Origin: Pseudoxanthomonas sp. SE1
Lineage (GTDB): Bacteria; Pseudomonadota; Gammaproteobacteria; Xanthomonadales; Xanthomonadaceae
Assembly (NCBI RefSeq): GCF_029542205.1
Contig: NZ_CP113783.1
Coordinates: 351,001-415,000 of the forward strand
DNA length: 64,000 nucleotides
Direction: 5' to 3'
Translations under genes and position numbers: made by a program
The notes under the pieces: model-generated
Seen by the model: the letters and a program-made list of their open reading frames with translations, nothing else
Told to the model about the DNA's origin: nothing
Databases searched by the model: none
In this document: piece by piece, positions 29,645 to 40,376 of the stretch
Layout of the letters: each line of letters opens with the position of its first letter
Position numbering within the stretch: the stretch's first letter is position 1

Positions 29645-29847
29645 ACATTCTAGGCGGGAAAAGCACAAGCCCCCGACGTGTCGAGCGCCGAGGGCCTGAG
29701 GAAGCAGAAGCAGTTGGTGCCTGCATCCTCCGTGATTTTCCCCTGACCGTCAAGCCGGACCGGCGCGCAAGCCCGGTTCAGAGGGAACCGTTGCCTGCGT
29801 TCGGCCGAAGCGTCGCCGTCGGGCCACTACGGACTGCAGGAGGAAGG

Positions 29848-31401
29848 ATGAAAAGCCTGAAAGACGTGTGTCGTTTGATCTTGACCACGCCGCTGTCGAA
29901 TCGCCGCATCGCCGACGCCACTCATGTCTCGCCGAACACGGTCTGCCGCTACCGCGAGGTCTTGAGCGAAAAGGGGCTGGACTGGGAGGCCATTGGCGCC
30001 CTCGATGACCAGGAGATTGATCGGCGGCTCAACACGGGCCGCAGCCAGTTGCTCAAGGCGTTCATCGAGCCGGACTGGAACGACATCGACCGCGAGCTGC
30101 GCAAGGTCGGCGTCACGATCCGATTGCTACACGAGGAATACGCCGCGAGCCTGACGTCGGGCGCGATGTCGGAATCGGAGTTCCGCCGACGCTACGAGAA
30201 GCACCGCCGGGCCCATGGCCTGGTGATGCGGCAGATCCACCCGCCGGGCGAATCGCTGTTCATCGACTACTCGGGCAAGCGGCCGTCGATCACCGACTCG
30301 GCCACCGGCATCGCAACGCCCGTGGAGTTGTTCGTCGCGGTGATGGGGGCCAGTCGCAAGACCTTCGCCCTGGCCACCGACAGCCAGAAACTGCCGGACT
30401 TCATCGAGGCGCACACGCAGGCGATGCGCTTCTTCGGGGGCAGCACGCGTTACTGGGTGCCGGACAACCTCAAGTCCGCCGTCACCAAGCGCTCGAAGGA
30501 CGACGGCGCGCTGATCAACGCCACCTACAGCGAATGCGCCCGGCACTACGAGGTATTGGTGCTGCCGACCCGGCCGCGCCGGCCCAAGGACAAGGCGAGT
30601 GTCGAGGTCGGCGTGCTGGTGGCGCAGCGCTGGGTCCTCGCCCGACTGCGCAACCGCGTCTTCTACTCGCTGACGGAGCTCAACGCCGCCATCCGCGCCT
30701 TGCTCGACACGTTGAATGACCGCCCGATGCGCTCGGCCGGCGGCAAGACCCGCAACCAGCTGTTCGCCGACCTGGACCGGCCGGCGCTCACGCCCCTGCC
30801 ACCCCAGCCCTACGAGTTCGCCGACTGGCTGCTCAATGTCCGGGTGGGGCAGGACTACCTGGTGATGGTCGACGAGCACTTCTACTCGGTGCCGTTCCAC
30901 CTGGTCGGGGCGAAGGTCAATGTCCGCGTCTCGCCGCGAGAAGTGGCTGTCCTTCACCGCGATCGCCGCGTAGCCACGCACCCGCGTTCCCACCAGAAAG
31001 GTGGTTACAGCATTCTCGCCGAACACCGGCCGGCGGCGCATCGGGTGTTTGCCGAGAACAAGCCGGCGTCGCTGCTGAGCTGGGCGACGGCCCAGGGCGG
31101 CGCCGTGCATGCGTTCATCCAGCACCACATCGAACGCCACCGGCAGCCGACGCTCTCGGTGCGGGCCTGCCAGGGCCTGCGCCGGATGGCGGAGCAGTAC
31201 GGCATGGCGCGCCTGCAGGCCGCCTGTGGTCGCGCGAACGCCATCGGCGCCCCCAGCGTCCACTCCGTGGAATCGATGCTGCAGCGGGGCCTGGAAAACG
31301 CCCCGGTGGCCGTCGACCAGGCCGCCAACGACACCCCCATGCCGACGCACGACAACGTGCGCGGCGCCGAGTACTTCCAGACCCCCGACGAAGGAGAATA
31401 A
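29848..31401 (+). CDS. istA: IstA transposase (IS21 family)
   Basis: A 517-aa DDE transposase. The ATG at 29848 follows GGAGGAAGG. N-terminal HTH (TPLSNRRIADATHVSPNTVC), Asp in ESLFIDYSGKRP, Asp in RYWVPDNLKSAV and Glu in DKASVEVGVLV, then a C-terminal beta-barrel region. It should bind the repeated motifs in the transposon ends. The stop is 2 bp before the istB start. Confidence 0.95.
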   Translation: MKSLKDVCRLILTTPLSNRRIADATHVSPNTVCRYREVLSEKGLDWEAIGALDDQEIDRRLNTGRSQLLKAFIEPDWNDIDRELRKVGVTIRLLHEEYAASLTSGAMSESEFRRRYEKHRRAHGLVMRQIHPPGESLFIDYSGKRPSITDSATGIATPVELFVAVMGASRKTFALATDSQKLPDFIEAHTQAMRFFGGSTRYWVPDNLKSAVTKRSKDDGALINATYSECARHYEVLVLPTRPRRPKDKASVEVGVLVAQRWVLARLRNRVFYSLTELNAAIRALLDTLNDRPMRSAGGKTRNQLFADLDRPALTPLPPQPYEFADWLLNVRVGQDYLVMVDEHFYSVPFHLVGAKVNVRVSPREVAVLHRDRRVATHPRSHQKGGYSILAEHRPAAHRVFAENKPASLLSWATAQGGAVHAFIQHHIERHRQPTLSVRACQGLRRMAEQYGMARLQAACGRANAIGAPSVHSVESMLQRGLENAPVAVDQAANDTPMPTHDNVRGAEYFQTPDEGE

Positions 31402-31403
31402 CG

Positions 31404-32138
31404 ATGTCGATCGAACAAACCATGGACCTGCTTGGCCAGTTGCGCCTGACGGGCATGCGCGCGGGACTCGAACACCAGCTGACGCAGCCGGTCTACGCCG
31501 AGCTGCCGTTCGAGCAGCGCTTCGGCCAGCTGGTGGACGCCGAGGCCAGTCAGCGCGACAGCCAGCGGCTCAAGCGGCTGCTGTACAACGCCAAGCTCAA
31601 GGTGCAGGCCGAGCCGGAGGCGATCGACTATCGGCCGGGCCGCGGCCTGGATCGCGCGGTAGTCGCCGACCTGCTGACCTGCGGCTGGGTCGAGCGCCGG
31701 CAGAACGTGCTGATCACCGGCCAGACGGGCACGGGCAAGACTTGGCTGGCCTGCGCCTTGGCGATGCAGGCGGCGCGCAAGGGCATGTCCGTCGGCTACA
31801 AGCGTGTCGGCCGCCTGTTGGAGGAAATGGAGATCGCCCACGCGGACGGCTCCCTGGGCAAGCTGCGCAACCAGTTGGCCAAGATGCAGTTGCTAGTGCT
31901 CGATGACTTCGGCTTGGTGCCGCTGAACTCGCGGGGTCGCGCCGACCTGCTGGAAGTGCTGGATGATCGCGTCGGCAGCGGCGCCACCATCGTGGCGGGC
32001 CAGATGCCGGTGAAAGAATGGCATGCCTTCATCAACGATCCGGCCCTGGCCGATGCCATCCTCGATCGCCTCATCCACAGCAGCCACAAGCTGGCCCTCA
32101 AGGGCGAGTCCATGCGCAAGCAGAAAGCCAGCGGCTAA
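31404..32138 (+). CDS. istB: IstB helper ATPase (IS21 family)
   Basis: A 244-aa AAA+ protein with Walker A GQTGTGKTWL, Walker B LLVLDDFGLVP and a family C-terminus. IstB assembles on target DNA and recruits IstA. Only 49 bp separate its stop from the right inverted repeat. Confidence 0.96.
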   Translation: MSIEQTMDLLGQLRLTGMRAGLEHQLTQPVYAELPFEQRFGQLVDAEASQRDSQRLKRLLYNAKLKVQAEPEAIDYRPGRGLDRAVVADLLTCGWVERRQNVLITGQTGTGKTWLACALAMQAARKGMSVGYKRVGRLLEEMEIAHADGSLGKLRNQLAKMQLLVLDDFGLVPLNSRGRADLLEVLDDRVGSGATIVAGQMPVKEWHAFINDPALADAILDRLIHSSHKLALKGESMRKQKASG

Positions 32139-32186
32139 AGGTCTCCAGGGTGGTCAGTCAAGAAGCACTGGCCACCCTGAATGTCC

Positions 32187-32307
32187 TGATCAGTTCTGGC
32201 GACGCTGTGCAGTTCTGAAAACACCGGTCTGGCTGGCGACGGTGAGCAGTTCTGAAAACGGTGATCAGTTGAGCTGGCGACGCTGGTCAGTTTCGCTGGC
32301 GACGGCG
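32187..32307 (-). repeat. Right terminal inverted repeat of the mercury transposon
   Basis: Partner of 19980-20101, with the same alternation of GTCGCCAG and TCAGAACTG words read on the minus strand. Directly followed by TGCA (32308-32311), the presumed target duplication. Confidence 0.85.
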
Positions 32308-32437
32308 TGCAGCTGCCTGGCGGTATGTAATCTTCGTAGAAGTAGCTGTAGACCTTGCGGTGCGGATTGATCTGAAACAGATCACTTTGGTGCGGTGTTT
32401 CGCGCCAGTGGAAGCCTTGCTGCATCGAGAAAGACAT
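32308..32437 (-). pseudogene. 5' part of the small gene split by the mercury transposon
   Basis: Encodes MSFSMQQGFHWRETPHQSDL through YFYEDYIPPGSC, then runs into the transposon end. It continues in frame at 19979 when one TGCA is removed. Divergent from the UmuD-like gene with a 309-bp space (32438-32746) in which I see no gene and no clear LexA box. Confidence 0.8.
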
Positions 32438-32746
32438 ATCGGTCCTGCTAGTTCGTCGTACGCACGCCCTTCGATGGCGAACGGACGCGAAGATTACGGA
32501 TTGCCTGTCGAAACCCCGTCAACGACGGCTACTAGCCCTCGCGATTCTTCAGCTTCTAGACGGGATGTCCGCGCGTGAAACAGAAGCGGACCGATGCGCT
32601 CTGCCGTTCCACGACTTCTCCAGGCCAGATGCATCAATGGGTTTCGGCTGTTCAGCGAAATACTAATAGCGAGGGCAGCAGCTGCAGGACTAGGCTTTTA
32701 TGCCCGGTCGCATCCCGTGCGACTAGGTCGCCAGAGGATGCGCGCC

Positions 32747-33223
32747 ATGTTCATCGCCACCGAGACCACCGCCCATCTGTTGGGTCCTGCCGCAATCGAT
32801 CCGATCGCGCTCTTCTTGCCGATGGGGGCTGTGGCGGCTCGTGCCGGCTTCCCATCGCCGGCCGAAGACTTCCAAGACGACGCGCTGGATCTCAACGGCC
32901 TGCTGGTGAAGAACGCGCCCGCGACCTTTCTCTACCGGGCTGAAGGTTGGTCTATGCTGCATGCAGGTATTTGCGATGGCGACATTCTCGTAGTCGATCG
33001 TTCGGTGACCCCGCGCGATGGGGATCTCGTGATCGCCACCTGGGACGGTAACCAGCCGACCTGCAAAGTGCTGAAGGTCTGTGCAGACCACCTCGAGCTC
33101 CATAGCCGCAACCCGCACTTCCAGCCTATCGTCCTTGCGCCGGGCACAGAAGCCGAGGTCTTCGCCGTCGTGAGCGTGGCCCGGCAGATTCAGAGAGGCC
33201 GCCAGCGTGTTCGGTCTGGTTGA
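32747..33223 (+). CDS. umuD: UmuD-like S24 peptidase (LexA-type self-cleaving polymerase V subunit)
   Basis: 158 aa from ATG 32747, nine bases after AGAGG. The Ala-Gly self-cleavage site is in AARAGFPSPAEDF, the catalytic Ser in AEGWSMLHAGI and the catalytic Lys in TCKVLKV. After RecA-stimulated cleavage UmuD' binds UmuC to form translesion polymerase V. Its end overlaps umuC by 17 bp. Confidence 0.92.
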   Translation: MFIATETTAHLLGPAAIDPIALFLPMGAVAARAGFPSPAEDFQDDALDLNGLLVKNAPATFLYRAEGWSMLHAGICDGDILVVDRSVTPRDGDLVIATWDGNQPTCKVLKVCADHLELHSRNPHFQPIVLAPGTEAEVFAVVSVARQIQRGRQRVRSG

Positions 33224-34454
33224 CGGCAACAACTTCTACGCCAGTTGTGAACGGGTCTTCGATCCGGCCATTAGGCAAAAGCCCGTTATTGTCCTGAGCA
33301 ACAACGACGGCTGTGCCATTGCTCGCAGTGCTGAGGCTAAAGCGCTGGGCATCAAGATGGGGCAGCCGATCCACTTGGTACCACCGACTCTGCGAAGGCA
33401 GCTGGTCGTGCGCTCGGCCAACTTCGCCCTGTACGGCGACATGAGCGATCGCGTTGTGGCCATTCTCCGTGAGTCTGCGCCGCGGGTTGAGGTGTACTCC
33501 ATCGACGAGTCTTTTATCGACCTGGCGGGGATACGTGACCGCGAGGCATTCGCGCGGGATCTCCGGGAGCGTGTCCAACGATGGACGGGAATCCCTAACT
33601 GCATTGGTATCGCCCCTACCAAGACACTGGCTAAGCTGGCCAACAAGTTGGCTAAGAAAGGTGATGGCGTGGTCATGCTGTCGAGCCGCGAGGCGCAGCG
33701 GTCGGCATTGGACGACTTCCCCGTCTCAGACGTGTGGGGAGTGGGACACCAGTGGACAGCCAAGCTAGCTCCGCTGGGTATCACGACGGCTGGCCACCTT
33801 CGGGATGCGCCCACGGACCTCATCCTGGAGAAGTTCGGCGTTGTCATGACCCGAACTCAACGAGAACTACGGGGAACTCCCTGCGTGGGCCTTGAGGACA
33901 TCGAGCCCGATCGCAAGCAGATCATGGTGAGCCGTTCCTTTGCAGCACGGGTAGAGGACCACGAAGCTGTTGCTCAAGCCATGGCGACCTTTGCCGTGCG
34001 GGCCTGCGAGAAGATGCGAAGGCGAGGATTGGTGACCGCCGCCATAGGCGTGTTCGCCAGTACAGATAGCTTCCGCCCGGAACTGAAGCAGCACCATCCG
34101 GCGCGGACCGTGAACCTTCCAACGTCCACGGGAGACACCCGAATTGTCCTGGCCACCGTCCGCCAATTGCTGAGGGGAATGCTCCGGCCTGGCTATGGCT
34201 ACAAGAAGGCTGGCGTGAATCTAATGGACTTGGGGCGTCCAAGTGAGTTGCAGGGTGACCTGTTCGCGCCAACGATAGCCGGCGACGACGAGCTCATGAG
34301 CGTGGTCGACAGGATCAATCGCCGCTTCGGCCGTGGAGCTGCAGGGTTCGGGGCGAGCGCATGGCAACCTAAGCCTGCCTGGGGCATGCGCCAACAGATG
34401 CTGTCGCCCAACTACACCACGTCATTCCGCGACCTTCCCCGCGCCGCCTGCTAG
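33207..34454 (+). CDS. umuC: UmuC-like Y-family DNA polymerase (Pol V catalytic subunit)
   Basis: A 415-aa protein (GTG start) with Y-family motifs LVDGNNFYASCERVF and VYSIDESFIDLAG (metal-binding Asp/Glu), thumb region KTLAKLANKLAKK, little-finger domain, and C-terminal DUF4113-like tail (GMRQQMLSPNYTTSF). Error-prone bypass of DNA lesions. Part of an umuD-umuC-cho operon. Confidence 0.95.
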   Translation: MFGLVDGNNFYASCERVFDPAIRQKPVIVLSNNDGCAIARSAEAKALGIKMGQPIHLVPPTLRRQLVVRSANFALYGDMSDRVVAILRESAPRVEVYSIDESFIDLAGIRDREAFARDLRERVQRWTGIPNCIGIAPTKTLAKLANKLAKKGDGVVMLSSREAQRSALDDFPVSDVWGVGHQWTAKLAPLGITTAGHLRDAPTDLILEKFGVVMTRTQRELRGTPCVGLEDIEPDRKQIMVSRSFAARVEDHEAVAQAMATFAVRACEKMRRRGLVTAAIGVFASTDSFRPELKQHHPARTVNLPTSTGDTRIVLATVRQLLRGMLRPGYGYKKAGVNLMDLGRPSELQGDLFAPTIAGDDELMSVVDRINRRFGRGAAGFGASAWQPKPAWGMRQQMLSPNYTTSFRDLPRAAC

Positions 34455-34461
34455 GTTACAC

Positions 34462-35313
34462 ATGCTCTTTCGCAGCCAGGAACGAGAGAAGTTTCCGTAC
34501 GAGTACCCAACACATCTGCTTGAGATGGTCGCAGGACTGCCTAAGGCGCCCGGCGTGTACCAATTCCACGGCGATGGGCAGTCCGTCCCTCTGTACATCG
34601 GTAAGAGCGTCGACATACGGACCCGGGTGATGAGCCATCTGAGGGAGCCGCGCGAGGCTCGGCTGCTGGCTCAAACGCGGTCCATCACGCACGTCCGTAT
34701 GGCGGGCGACATCGGGGCAAGGCTGCTTGAGGCGCAGCAAATAAAGGCGCTGCAGCCCCTATACAACAAGAAGCTTCGGCGGACTCACCGGATATGCTCT
34801 ATCGCCTTGGATCTGGGCGAAGTCCGCTATGCCTTCTCCAATGAGCCAGACTTCCGGCATCGACCAAGTCTGTACGGCCTATTCGGCAGTAAGGCTACTG
34901 CTCAGGAAGCTTTACGAGCGCTGGCCGACGAGCATGAGCTCTGCTATGCGCGCTTAGGTTTGGAGAGGACCCCTGGAGGCCGCCCCTGCTTCCGGCACTC
35001 GATAGGCCGATGCGGGGGTGTGTGCGCCGGCAAAGAGGAAGGCGCCGAACATGACGCAAGAGTTTTTGCTGCCCTCCAAACGATGGAGGTTATGCGATGG
35101 CCCTATGAGGGCAGGGTGGCGATTGAGGAGCGCGACGGGTCATTCCGCAAGCTCCACGTGATCGATCGGTGGACGTACTTGGCAACGGCTGGAAACCTTC
35201 GTGAGGCCCGTCGAATCAGTGGAAAGGCCGGCGACTTTGATCGGGACAGCTACCACATTCTGTCCACGGCAATTGCGGCCGGCTCTATGAAGTTGACACC
35301 CCTGCAGGTTTAG
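34462..35313 (+). CDS. cho: Cho-type UvrC-like GIY-YIG endonuclease
   Basis: 283 aa from ATG 34462. GIY-YIG nuclease: GVYQFHGDGQSVPLYIGKSV, Arg in IRTRVMSHL and Glu in GARLLEAQQIKAL, followed by the UvrC/Cho-type Cys-containing segment (GGRPCFRHSIGRCGGVCAGK). No UvrBC-binding or RNaseH-like second half, as in Cho. It makes 3' incisions at bulky adducts. Seven bp after umuC. Confidence 0.9.
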   Translation: MLFRSQEREKFPYEYPTHLLEMVAGLPKAPGVYQFHGDGQSVPLYIGKSVDIRTRVMSHLREPREARLLAQTRSITHVRMAGDIGARLLEAQQIKALQPLYNKKLRRTHRICSIALDLGEVRYAFSNEPDFRHRPSLYGLFGSKATAQEALRALADEHELCYARLGLERTPGGRPCFRHSIGRCGGVCAGKEEGAEHDARVFAALQTMEVMRWPYEGRVAIEERDGSFRKLHVIDRWTYLATAGNLREARRISGKAGDFDRDSYHILSTAIAAGSMKLTPLQV

Positions 35314-35444
35314 CGGTCGCAAAAACATGCAAGGCGCAACGTCTGGCAGTTACTCAACTACGCTACAACAACTCCCAGCGGCTACGGCCTAAGCTTCTCG
35401 TTTCGGCCTACCTCTCTGCTTGCTCTGCTAGCCGCGGCGATACC

Positions 35445-36701
35445 TCAATCAGATCTGTTTCGCAGTCGCTCCACCTCAAGCCTTAGCTCGAGGTTCTCGG
35501 TGTGAAGCCGTGAAATCTCATCGGCCGCAGCCGACGCGCGACTCGAAGTTACTCGCCGCTGAGAGTCTCTTATATATGCTGCTTGACTCGTGACATTCGC
35601 ATGGCCGAGGGCGGCTGCTAGAGACAACGCAATCGAATCGCCGCCAGTGTCGAGCCCAAGCTCAAGTCTCGCATCAATCTCGCGAGCAATAAACTCATTC
35701 GTGTACCCACGTCGCCAAGAGTGCAGGCCAGAGCCTCTCGGCCAACCAAGGGCGCGCGCAGCCCTGCAGAAGATGGCCGATGCTGAATGTGGCGACAAAG
35801 GCCTGCCCGTCTTCTTGCTTAAAAAGAGTGCTGAACCATGCTCCACGCCATCCTTTACGAAGGAACGGCGAGTTGTTCCGATGAACTCTAGAACTTGCAC
35901 CGCCGTACGCTGCGGAACGGAAAATGAATTGCTGTAGCCAAACTTTTGCTCGCGCGGCCTCACCCACAACTCTTCCATATCGTCTGTCGCCTGCGCAAAG
36001 TCCTCGACTGTAAGGCTCATGATTGATCCGCGTCGCCACCCTACATTCCATGCGAGCTCGAAAATTAGACAGTTACGCCGTGCTGTGGGTTCATCAAGCA
36101 TCGAGTAAAAGTAAGACGCCAGCTCAGATCGATGCTTGTTCGATGGAACAAACGCCATTCGATGCTTGCTGGCCTCCCCGGCGTTCCGAAAGCAGAGGGG
36201 GTACCTGGTGGCATGACCTAGCCTACGTGATCGCTTTAGGCCAGAGCGGTCTAGCAGGAGACTGCTGGTAATCGGGTACCCATGTGCGCCGATCAGCGAT
36301 CGGCATTGTCCATAGTGCACATCCTTTTGCAGCCAAGCGAAGAAGATATACAGAGTGCGCAGTTCGAGATTGACAGACCTTAGTCGAGCTCTTTCATCGC
36401 CGCTTGAGTTCTTGCCAAAAACGCCAACCCTGAAATCCCGGTAAGACTTGAGTACATGATCGGACGACTTCCAAAACTCTATGTGGTTACATTCCAAGTA
36501 CTCGTAGTACTTGAAGATCGCGTAAGCACGCCCTTCAACCGTCTTAGCGCTCAGCTGCGCTACGTCCACACTGAATATAATGAAGTCTAGAAAATGCCAC
36601 ACAGACCGTCCCGATCCGTCAAAGAGGTGCCAATAGACGCGGCCGCGGGTGTCGGCATCCTTGGCAAGACTGGGCAGCTGGCGGGAATCGACAATTTTCA
36701 C
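35445..36701 (-). CDS. Tyrosine recombinase of the island (gin/GmtY-like, 418 aa)
   Basis: Last gene of the four-gene integration operon. Catalytic residues of a tyrosine recombinase: Arg in NVGWRRGSIMSL, H-x-x-R in LHSWRRGYTNEF, GH in AALGHANVTSQ and the nucleophile Tyr in QAAYIRD. A C-terminal heptad helix (TENLELRLEVERLRNRSD) may contact the neighbouring coiled-coil protein. Thirty bp after the 214-aa gene. Confidence 0.88.
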   Translation of the reverse strand: MKIVDSRQLPSLAKDADTRGRVYWHLFDGSGRSVWHFLDFIIFSVDVAQLSAKTVEGRAYAIFKYYEYLECNHIEFWKSSDHVLKSYRDFRVGVFGKNSSGDERARLRSVNLELRTLYIFFAWLQKDVHYGQCRSLIGAHGYPITSSLLLDRSGLKRSRRLGHATRYPLCFRNAGEASKHRMAFVPSNKHRSELASYFYSMLDEPTARRNCLIFELAWNVGWRRGSIMSLTVEDFAQATDDMEELWVRPREQKFGYSNSFSVPQRTAVQVLEFIGTTRRSFVKDGVEHGSALFLSKKTGRPLSPHSASAIFCRAARALGWPRGSGLHSWRRGYTNEFIAREIDARLELGLDTGGDSIALSLAAALGHANVTSQAAYIRDSQRRVTSSRASAAADEISRLHTENLELRLEVERLRNRSD

Positions 36702-36730
36702 GAAGGGTCTCTCTGTCTAATTCCAGGCGG

Positions 36731-37375
36731 CTAGCTCCCGATGGACGGACTGCGCGCGGAAACTAGCGGAGCCACCTTCGAAAGTGCGGCAGTTAGCTCA
36801 GCGCACCGAGCCTTCTCTAGGTGAAGTTGCTCGGACAAGGAACTAAAGACACGTTCAAACTCATTACGCTCTCGCTCAAGCTTTGTGCTCAGCGAATCGC
36901 GCTCAAGGACAAGCTGGCGAACAGCGCGCTGTTGCTCTCTTATCTCAGTAATCCGAGTCTTTAGTGTCGACTCCAGCGCCCGAATTCTTGCTTCAAGTTC
37001 TCGAAGGCGAGCGGGACGGCCAGAGAGCCTTTGAACCTCTGCGCGCGCCCTAATCGCAGCTAGCGCTTTGAGTACAAGTTCCACGCTTTGAGGCCGTTTG
37101 GAGAGAGTGTCATTGCCTGTAGAAGTGAACTTAGGCAATGACTCGACGATCGACGGCGAGTTCTGAGATCCATCCCACAACTTGAATTGTCTAACGCTAG
37201 TCGGGAAAAACTCGAGAACTTTGAGATCATGATGGTCAAGAAGCTCACGGCCGTCGGAGTCTCTGGACGTCGGAATGCCATTCTCCGCCCACGCCTTAAG
37301 AATCATAAGCTTGTTGTCAATCGACCTCTGCGCGGCGTCCCTTGCAACAACTGATCGATGAGTTCTGCTGACCAT
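36731..37375 (-). CDS. Coiled-coil accessory protein of the recombinase operon (214 aa)
   Basis: An N-terminal region that could be helical DNA-binding (LMILKAWAENGIPTSRDSDG) and a long coiled coil (about residues 105-200, RELEARIRALESTLKTRITE). Same place and shape as the small fourth protein of GInts, TnpC of Tn554 and GmtX of Gamma-Mobile-Trio elements. Probably bridges the recombinases at the attachment site. 27 bp after the split recombinase gene. Confidence 0.72.
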   Translation of the reverse strand: MVSRTHRSVVARDAAQRSIDNKLMILKAWAENGIPTSRDSDGRELLDHHDLKVLEFFPTSVRQFKLWDGSQNSPSIVESLPKFTSTGNDTLSKRPQSVELVLKALAAIRARAEVQRLSGRPARLRELEARIRALESTLKTRITEIREQQRAVRQLVLERDSLSTKLERERNEFERVFSSLSEQLHLEKARCAELTAALSKVAPLVSARSPSIGS

Positions 37376-39288
37376 TCTTCCTAATCTCCAAATTGGCCAC
37401 TCTACTTTGATCCACCCATATTCTTTTCCAGCATCGCAACAAGCGCACGGAGATTGTTGAGATCATGCTCGGCGCGCGCGTGCATCATCCCCGGAAGCAG
37501 CTTGGATGCCGCATCCGATTCCATACGAGCAAGTTCCGCAAGAATGTTGGGAAAATAGTTGTCGTCACTGTAATGGAAAGGACAACTGCTACACAAAACC
37601 GATGACGCATGCTCTCTGGCGGGCGATCTGCCTGTGCCGCATTTTCCTCGGAGCGATCTGGTGTGCGCCGGGGAATGACATTGGCCGTGCTCCATTGGAT
37701 GAATCGAATAGCCGCCGTGCTCCAGCCGCTTGACTATGTCTTCGCTCGCCTCATCGGCTACAAATGTCGCTGAAAGCGCTAGCCGCCGATACATAGAGCG
37801 CACAAGACGGCCAAAGCCCCCCGAGCAGGGCTTGCCCGAGACTATTGCTTCTACCGTCAGCCGAAATTTCTCTCTTCCAACCGCGCTGACGATACTCTGC
37901 AGGTCTTCAAAAGTGCCGTCCAGTGACGCTTTCATAGAGCTTGTGGCAATGGATAGGCGATCACCGCCAAGCTTTCTCCTTATCCGCTCGGCGAGAGGTC
38001 GTGCGGAGTTGTCTGTGACGTACACGCGTGTCATGGCTACGTCTAGATGGCGCAAGTGCTGCTTCAATGCTCGAAGGTCAGGTTGATCGTATTGATGGTA
38101 GTAGAGAATCGCAAAAAAGCGGCGAAACATGTGAGAAGTGATGTGAGGGCTTTGATTGTCGCCGTAAGCGAATGCAAGGAAGGTTGCGAGTGAGCGCGTC
38201 TTGGAGGACTCAACGATGAATGAGAAGTGATGCTCATTCTTGTTTCGGCGCGCTGGTGAACGCCTGCCGCACGCGAACAGGCTATTGGTTTGCTCTCCGT
38301 CGGTCGTTGATGCCAACACGTTCTTGATGGATTGCAGGCATCTGAAGGCATCCGCCGTAGTGCGGTTGACATAGAACTCATGTCGAGCGCAATAGGTCTT
38401 CTCAATATAGAAGTTCGCACGGAAAACAGAGAGTGCCTCATCCACAACAAGCAAATCGCCAACGCGAATTCCCAGTATAGGATCGCAAACCTCACGACTA
38501 CGCCGCGCGTTCATTGCGGCTATGATGATCGCGCATCCGCCTTGAACGATTCCAATAACTTGATCGACTGTCCAGCTCTCGTCAGTCTTCCCATATACAC
38601 CACTGGCGACCCAGCGCTGTAGCGGCTTTCCCAGGATTGCCTCCAACAGAATTGTTGATTTCTGTTGGGAAAGCCACTCGCCCTGCAATGGTTCATCACT
38701 AGCCCTCCCTGCACATGCTTCGGCCGCATCTGCGAGCAGTTCTATCAGTGCAGGTGCAAGCTCGTAAAGAACTCTAATGGCTTTTCCAATTAGACTAGCT
38801 GCGTGTTCGATGCTTAGGTTCGGAGTTCTTTCCGAAGGCGTAGAAGCGAGGCGGCGAGCATCGATGTTCGGAGACTGTGAGATTCGTACAAGGGGTCGGT
38901 CGACGGACTTCGGCAGGCTGCAGTAGTCATTGATGTGACTCAGTGTGTTTCGCAATGAGAACTCTGTTGGAGCGGAGACCTCTGAGTCTCGACGTTCAAG
39001 CCAAGTAGGCCCAATGGGCGCGCCTGCAATGTGCTCGAGCCGCTCCCGTATGGCCTTGGATACGGGAAGGCGTCCTCCCCAGCCAATGCGTTGTATCCAG
39101 AATGGTGCGCGTATTGATTCCAAAAAGTTCATGCCCCCTGCTCGCTTGCAGAAGTGGAACGCTTGGCTGGGATCGAAGGACGACAAGACGACGCTATCGA
39201 TCGCTGAGTGCCATCTTTCGGTAATCCCCCCGCGGATTAGCTGACACCAGAAGTGGAATTTTCTCGTACGCTTTCCCGAGGAGGTTCC

Positions 39289-39555
39289 ATGAAGAAGTCC
39301 CGATTCACCGACAGCCAGATCATTGCCGTGCTCAAGCAGGCCGAAGGCGGTACGCCCGTGCCTGAGCTGTGCCGCGAGCACGGCATCAGCTCGGCGACGT
39401 TCTACAAGTGGCGCAGCAAGTTCGGCGGCATGGAGGTGTCCATGGTCGCGCGGATGAAGGAGCTGGAGGAAGAGAACCGGCGCCTGAAGAAGATGTACGC
39501 CGACGCCCAGCTCAGCGCCGACCTGCTGAAGGAGGCGCTGTCAAAAAAATGGTGA
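39289..39555 (+). CDS. IS3-family transposase OrfA (copy 2)
   Basis: 88-aa protein identical to copy 1. A7 slip site at 39543-39549. Confidence 0.93.
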   Translation: MKKSRFTDSQIIAVLKQAEGGTPVPELCREHGISSATFYKWRSKFGGMEVSMVARMKELEEENRRLKKMYADAQLSADLLKEALSKKW

Positions 39556-40376
39556 GGCCATCTCAACGCCGGGAGATGGCCCGAACAACGGTCGAAGGCG
39601 GACGCACGAACATCCAGCACGCCTGCCGGACATTCGAGGTGAGTCAGACCTGCTACCGGTACCAGGCCAAGGCTTCGGACGAGAACGCCCGGATCGCGGA
39701 CTGGCTGGTGCGATTGACGACGACGTATCGCGACTGGGGCTTCGGTCTTTGCTTCCTGTACCTGCGCAACGTGAAGGGCCTGGGCTGGAACCACAAGCGG
39801 GTGTACCGCATCTACCGGGAGTTGGAATTGAATCTGCGGATCAAGCCAAGGAAGCGACTTGTGCGCGAGAGGCCCGAGGCGCTGGCCGTGCCGGAGTCGA
39901 TCAACCAGATCTGGTCGATGGACTTCATGCACGACCAGCTGGCCGATGGCCGCAGCTTCCGGTTGTTCAACGTCCTGGACGACTTCAATCGCGAGGGGCT
40001 GGCCATCGAGGTGGACTTGTCGCTGCCCTCTGCCCGGGTGATCCGATCGTTGGAACAGATCATCGAATGGCGTGGCAAGCCGCGTGTCATTCGCTGCGAT
40101 AACGGACCTGAATACATCAGCGGGGCACTGCTGGCGTGGGCGGAACGCAACGGCATCCGGATCGAGCACATCCAGCCGGGCAAGCCACAGCAGAACGCCT
40201 ACGTTGAACGTTACAACCGCACGGTCCGCTACGCCTGGCTGGCCCGTACCCTGTTCGACACCATCGAGCAGGTGCAGGACAAGGCCACGCGCTGGCTATG
40301 GACTTACAACCATGAGCGCCCGAACATGGCGCTCGGCGGCATCACACCAGCCATGAGGCTGGCGATGGCCGCATAG
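39546..40376 (+). CDS. IS3-family transposase OrfB (copy 2), reached by -1 frameshift
   Basis: Identical protein to copy 1, with intact DDE residues. The start given is the frameshift zone. Intactness of both copies suggests recent activity in this genome. Confidence 0.92.
   Translation, partial: KMVRPSQRREMARTTVEGGRTNIQHACRTFEVSQTCYRYQAKASDENARIADWLVRLTTTYRDWGFGLCFLYLRNVKGLGWNHKRVYRIYRELELNLRIKPRKRLVRERPEALAVPESINQIWSMDFMHDQLADGRSFRLFNVLDDFNREGLAIEVDLSLPSARVIRSLEQIIEWRGKPRVIRCDNGPEYISGALLAWAERNGIRIEHIQPGKPQQNAYVERYNRTVRYAWLARTLFDTIEQVQDKATRWLWTYNHERPNMALGGITPAMRLAMAA

Noticed and set aside
32438..32746. LexA box in front of umuD
   Set aside because: Only a half-like TACTAA word near 32660 was found; it does not fit the Xanthomonas TTAG-N6-TACTA pattern or the CTGT-N8-ACAG pattern.
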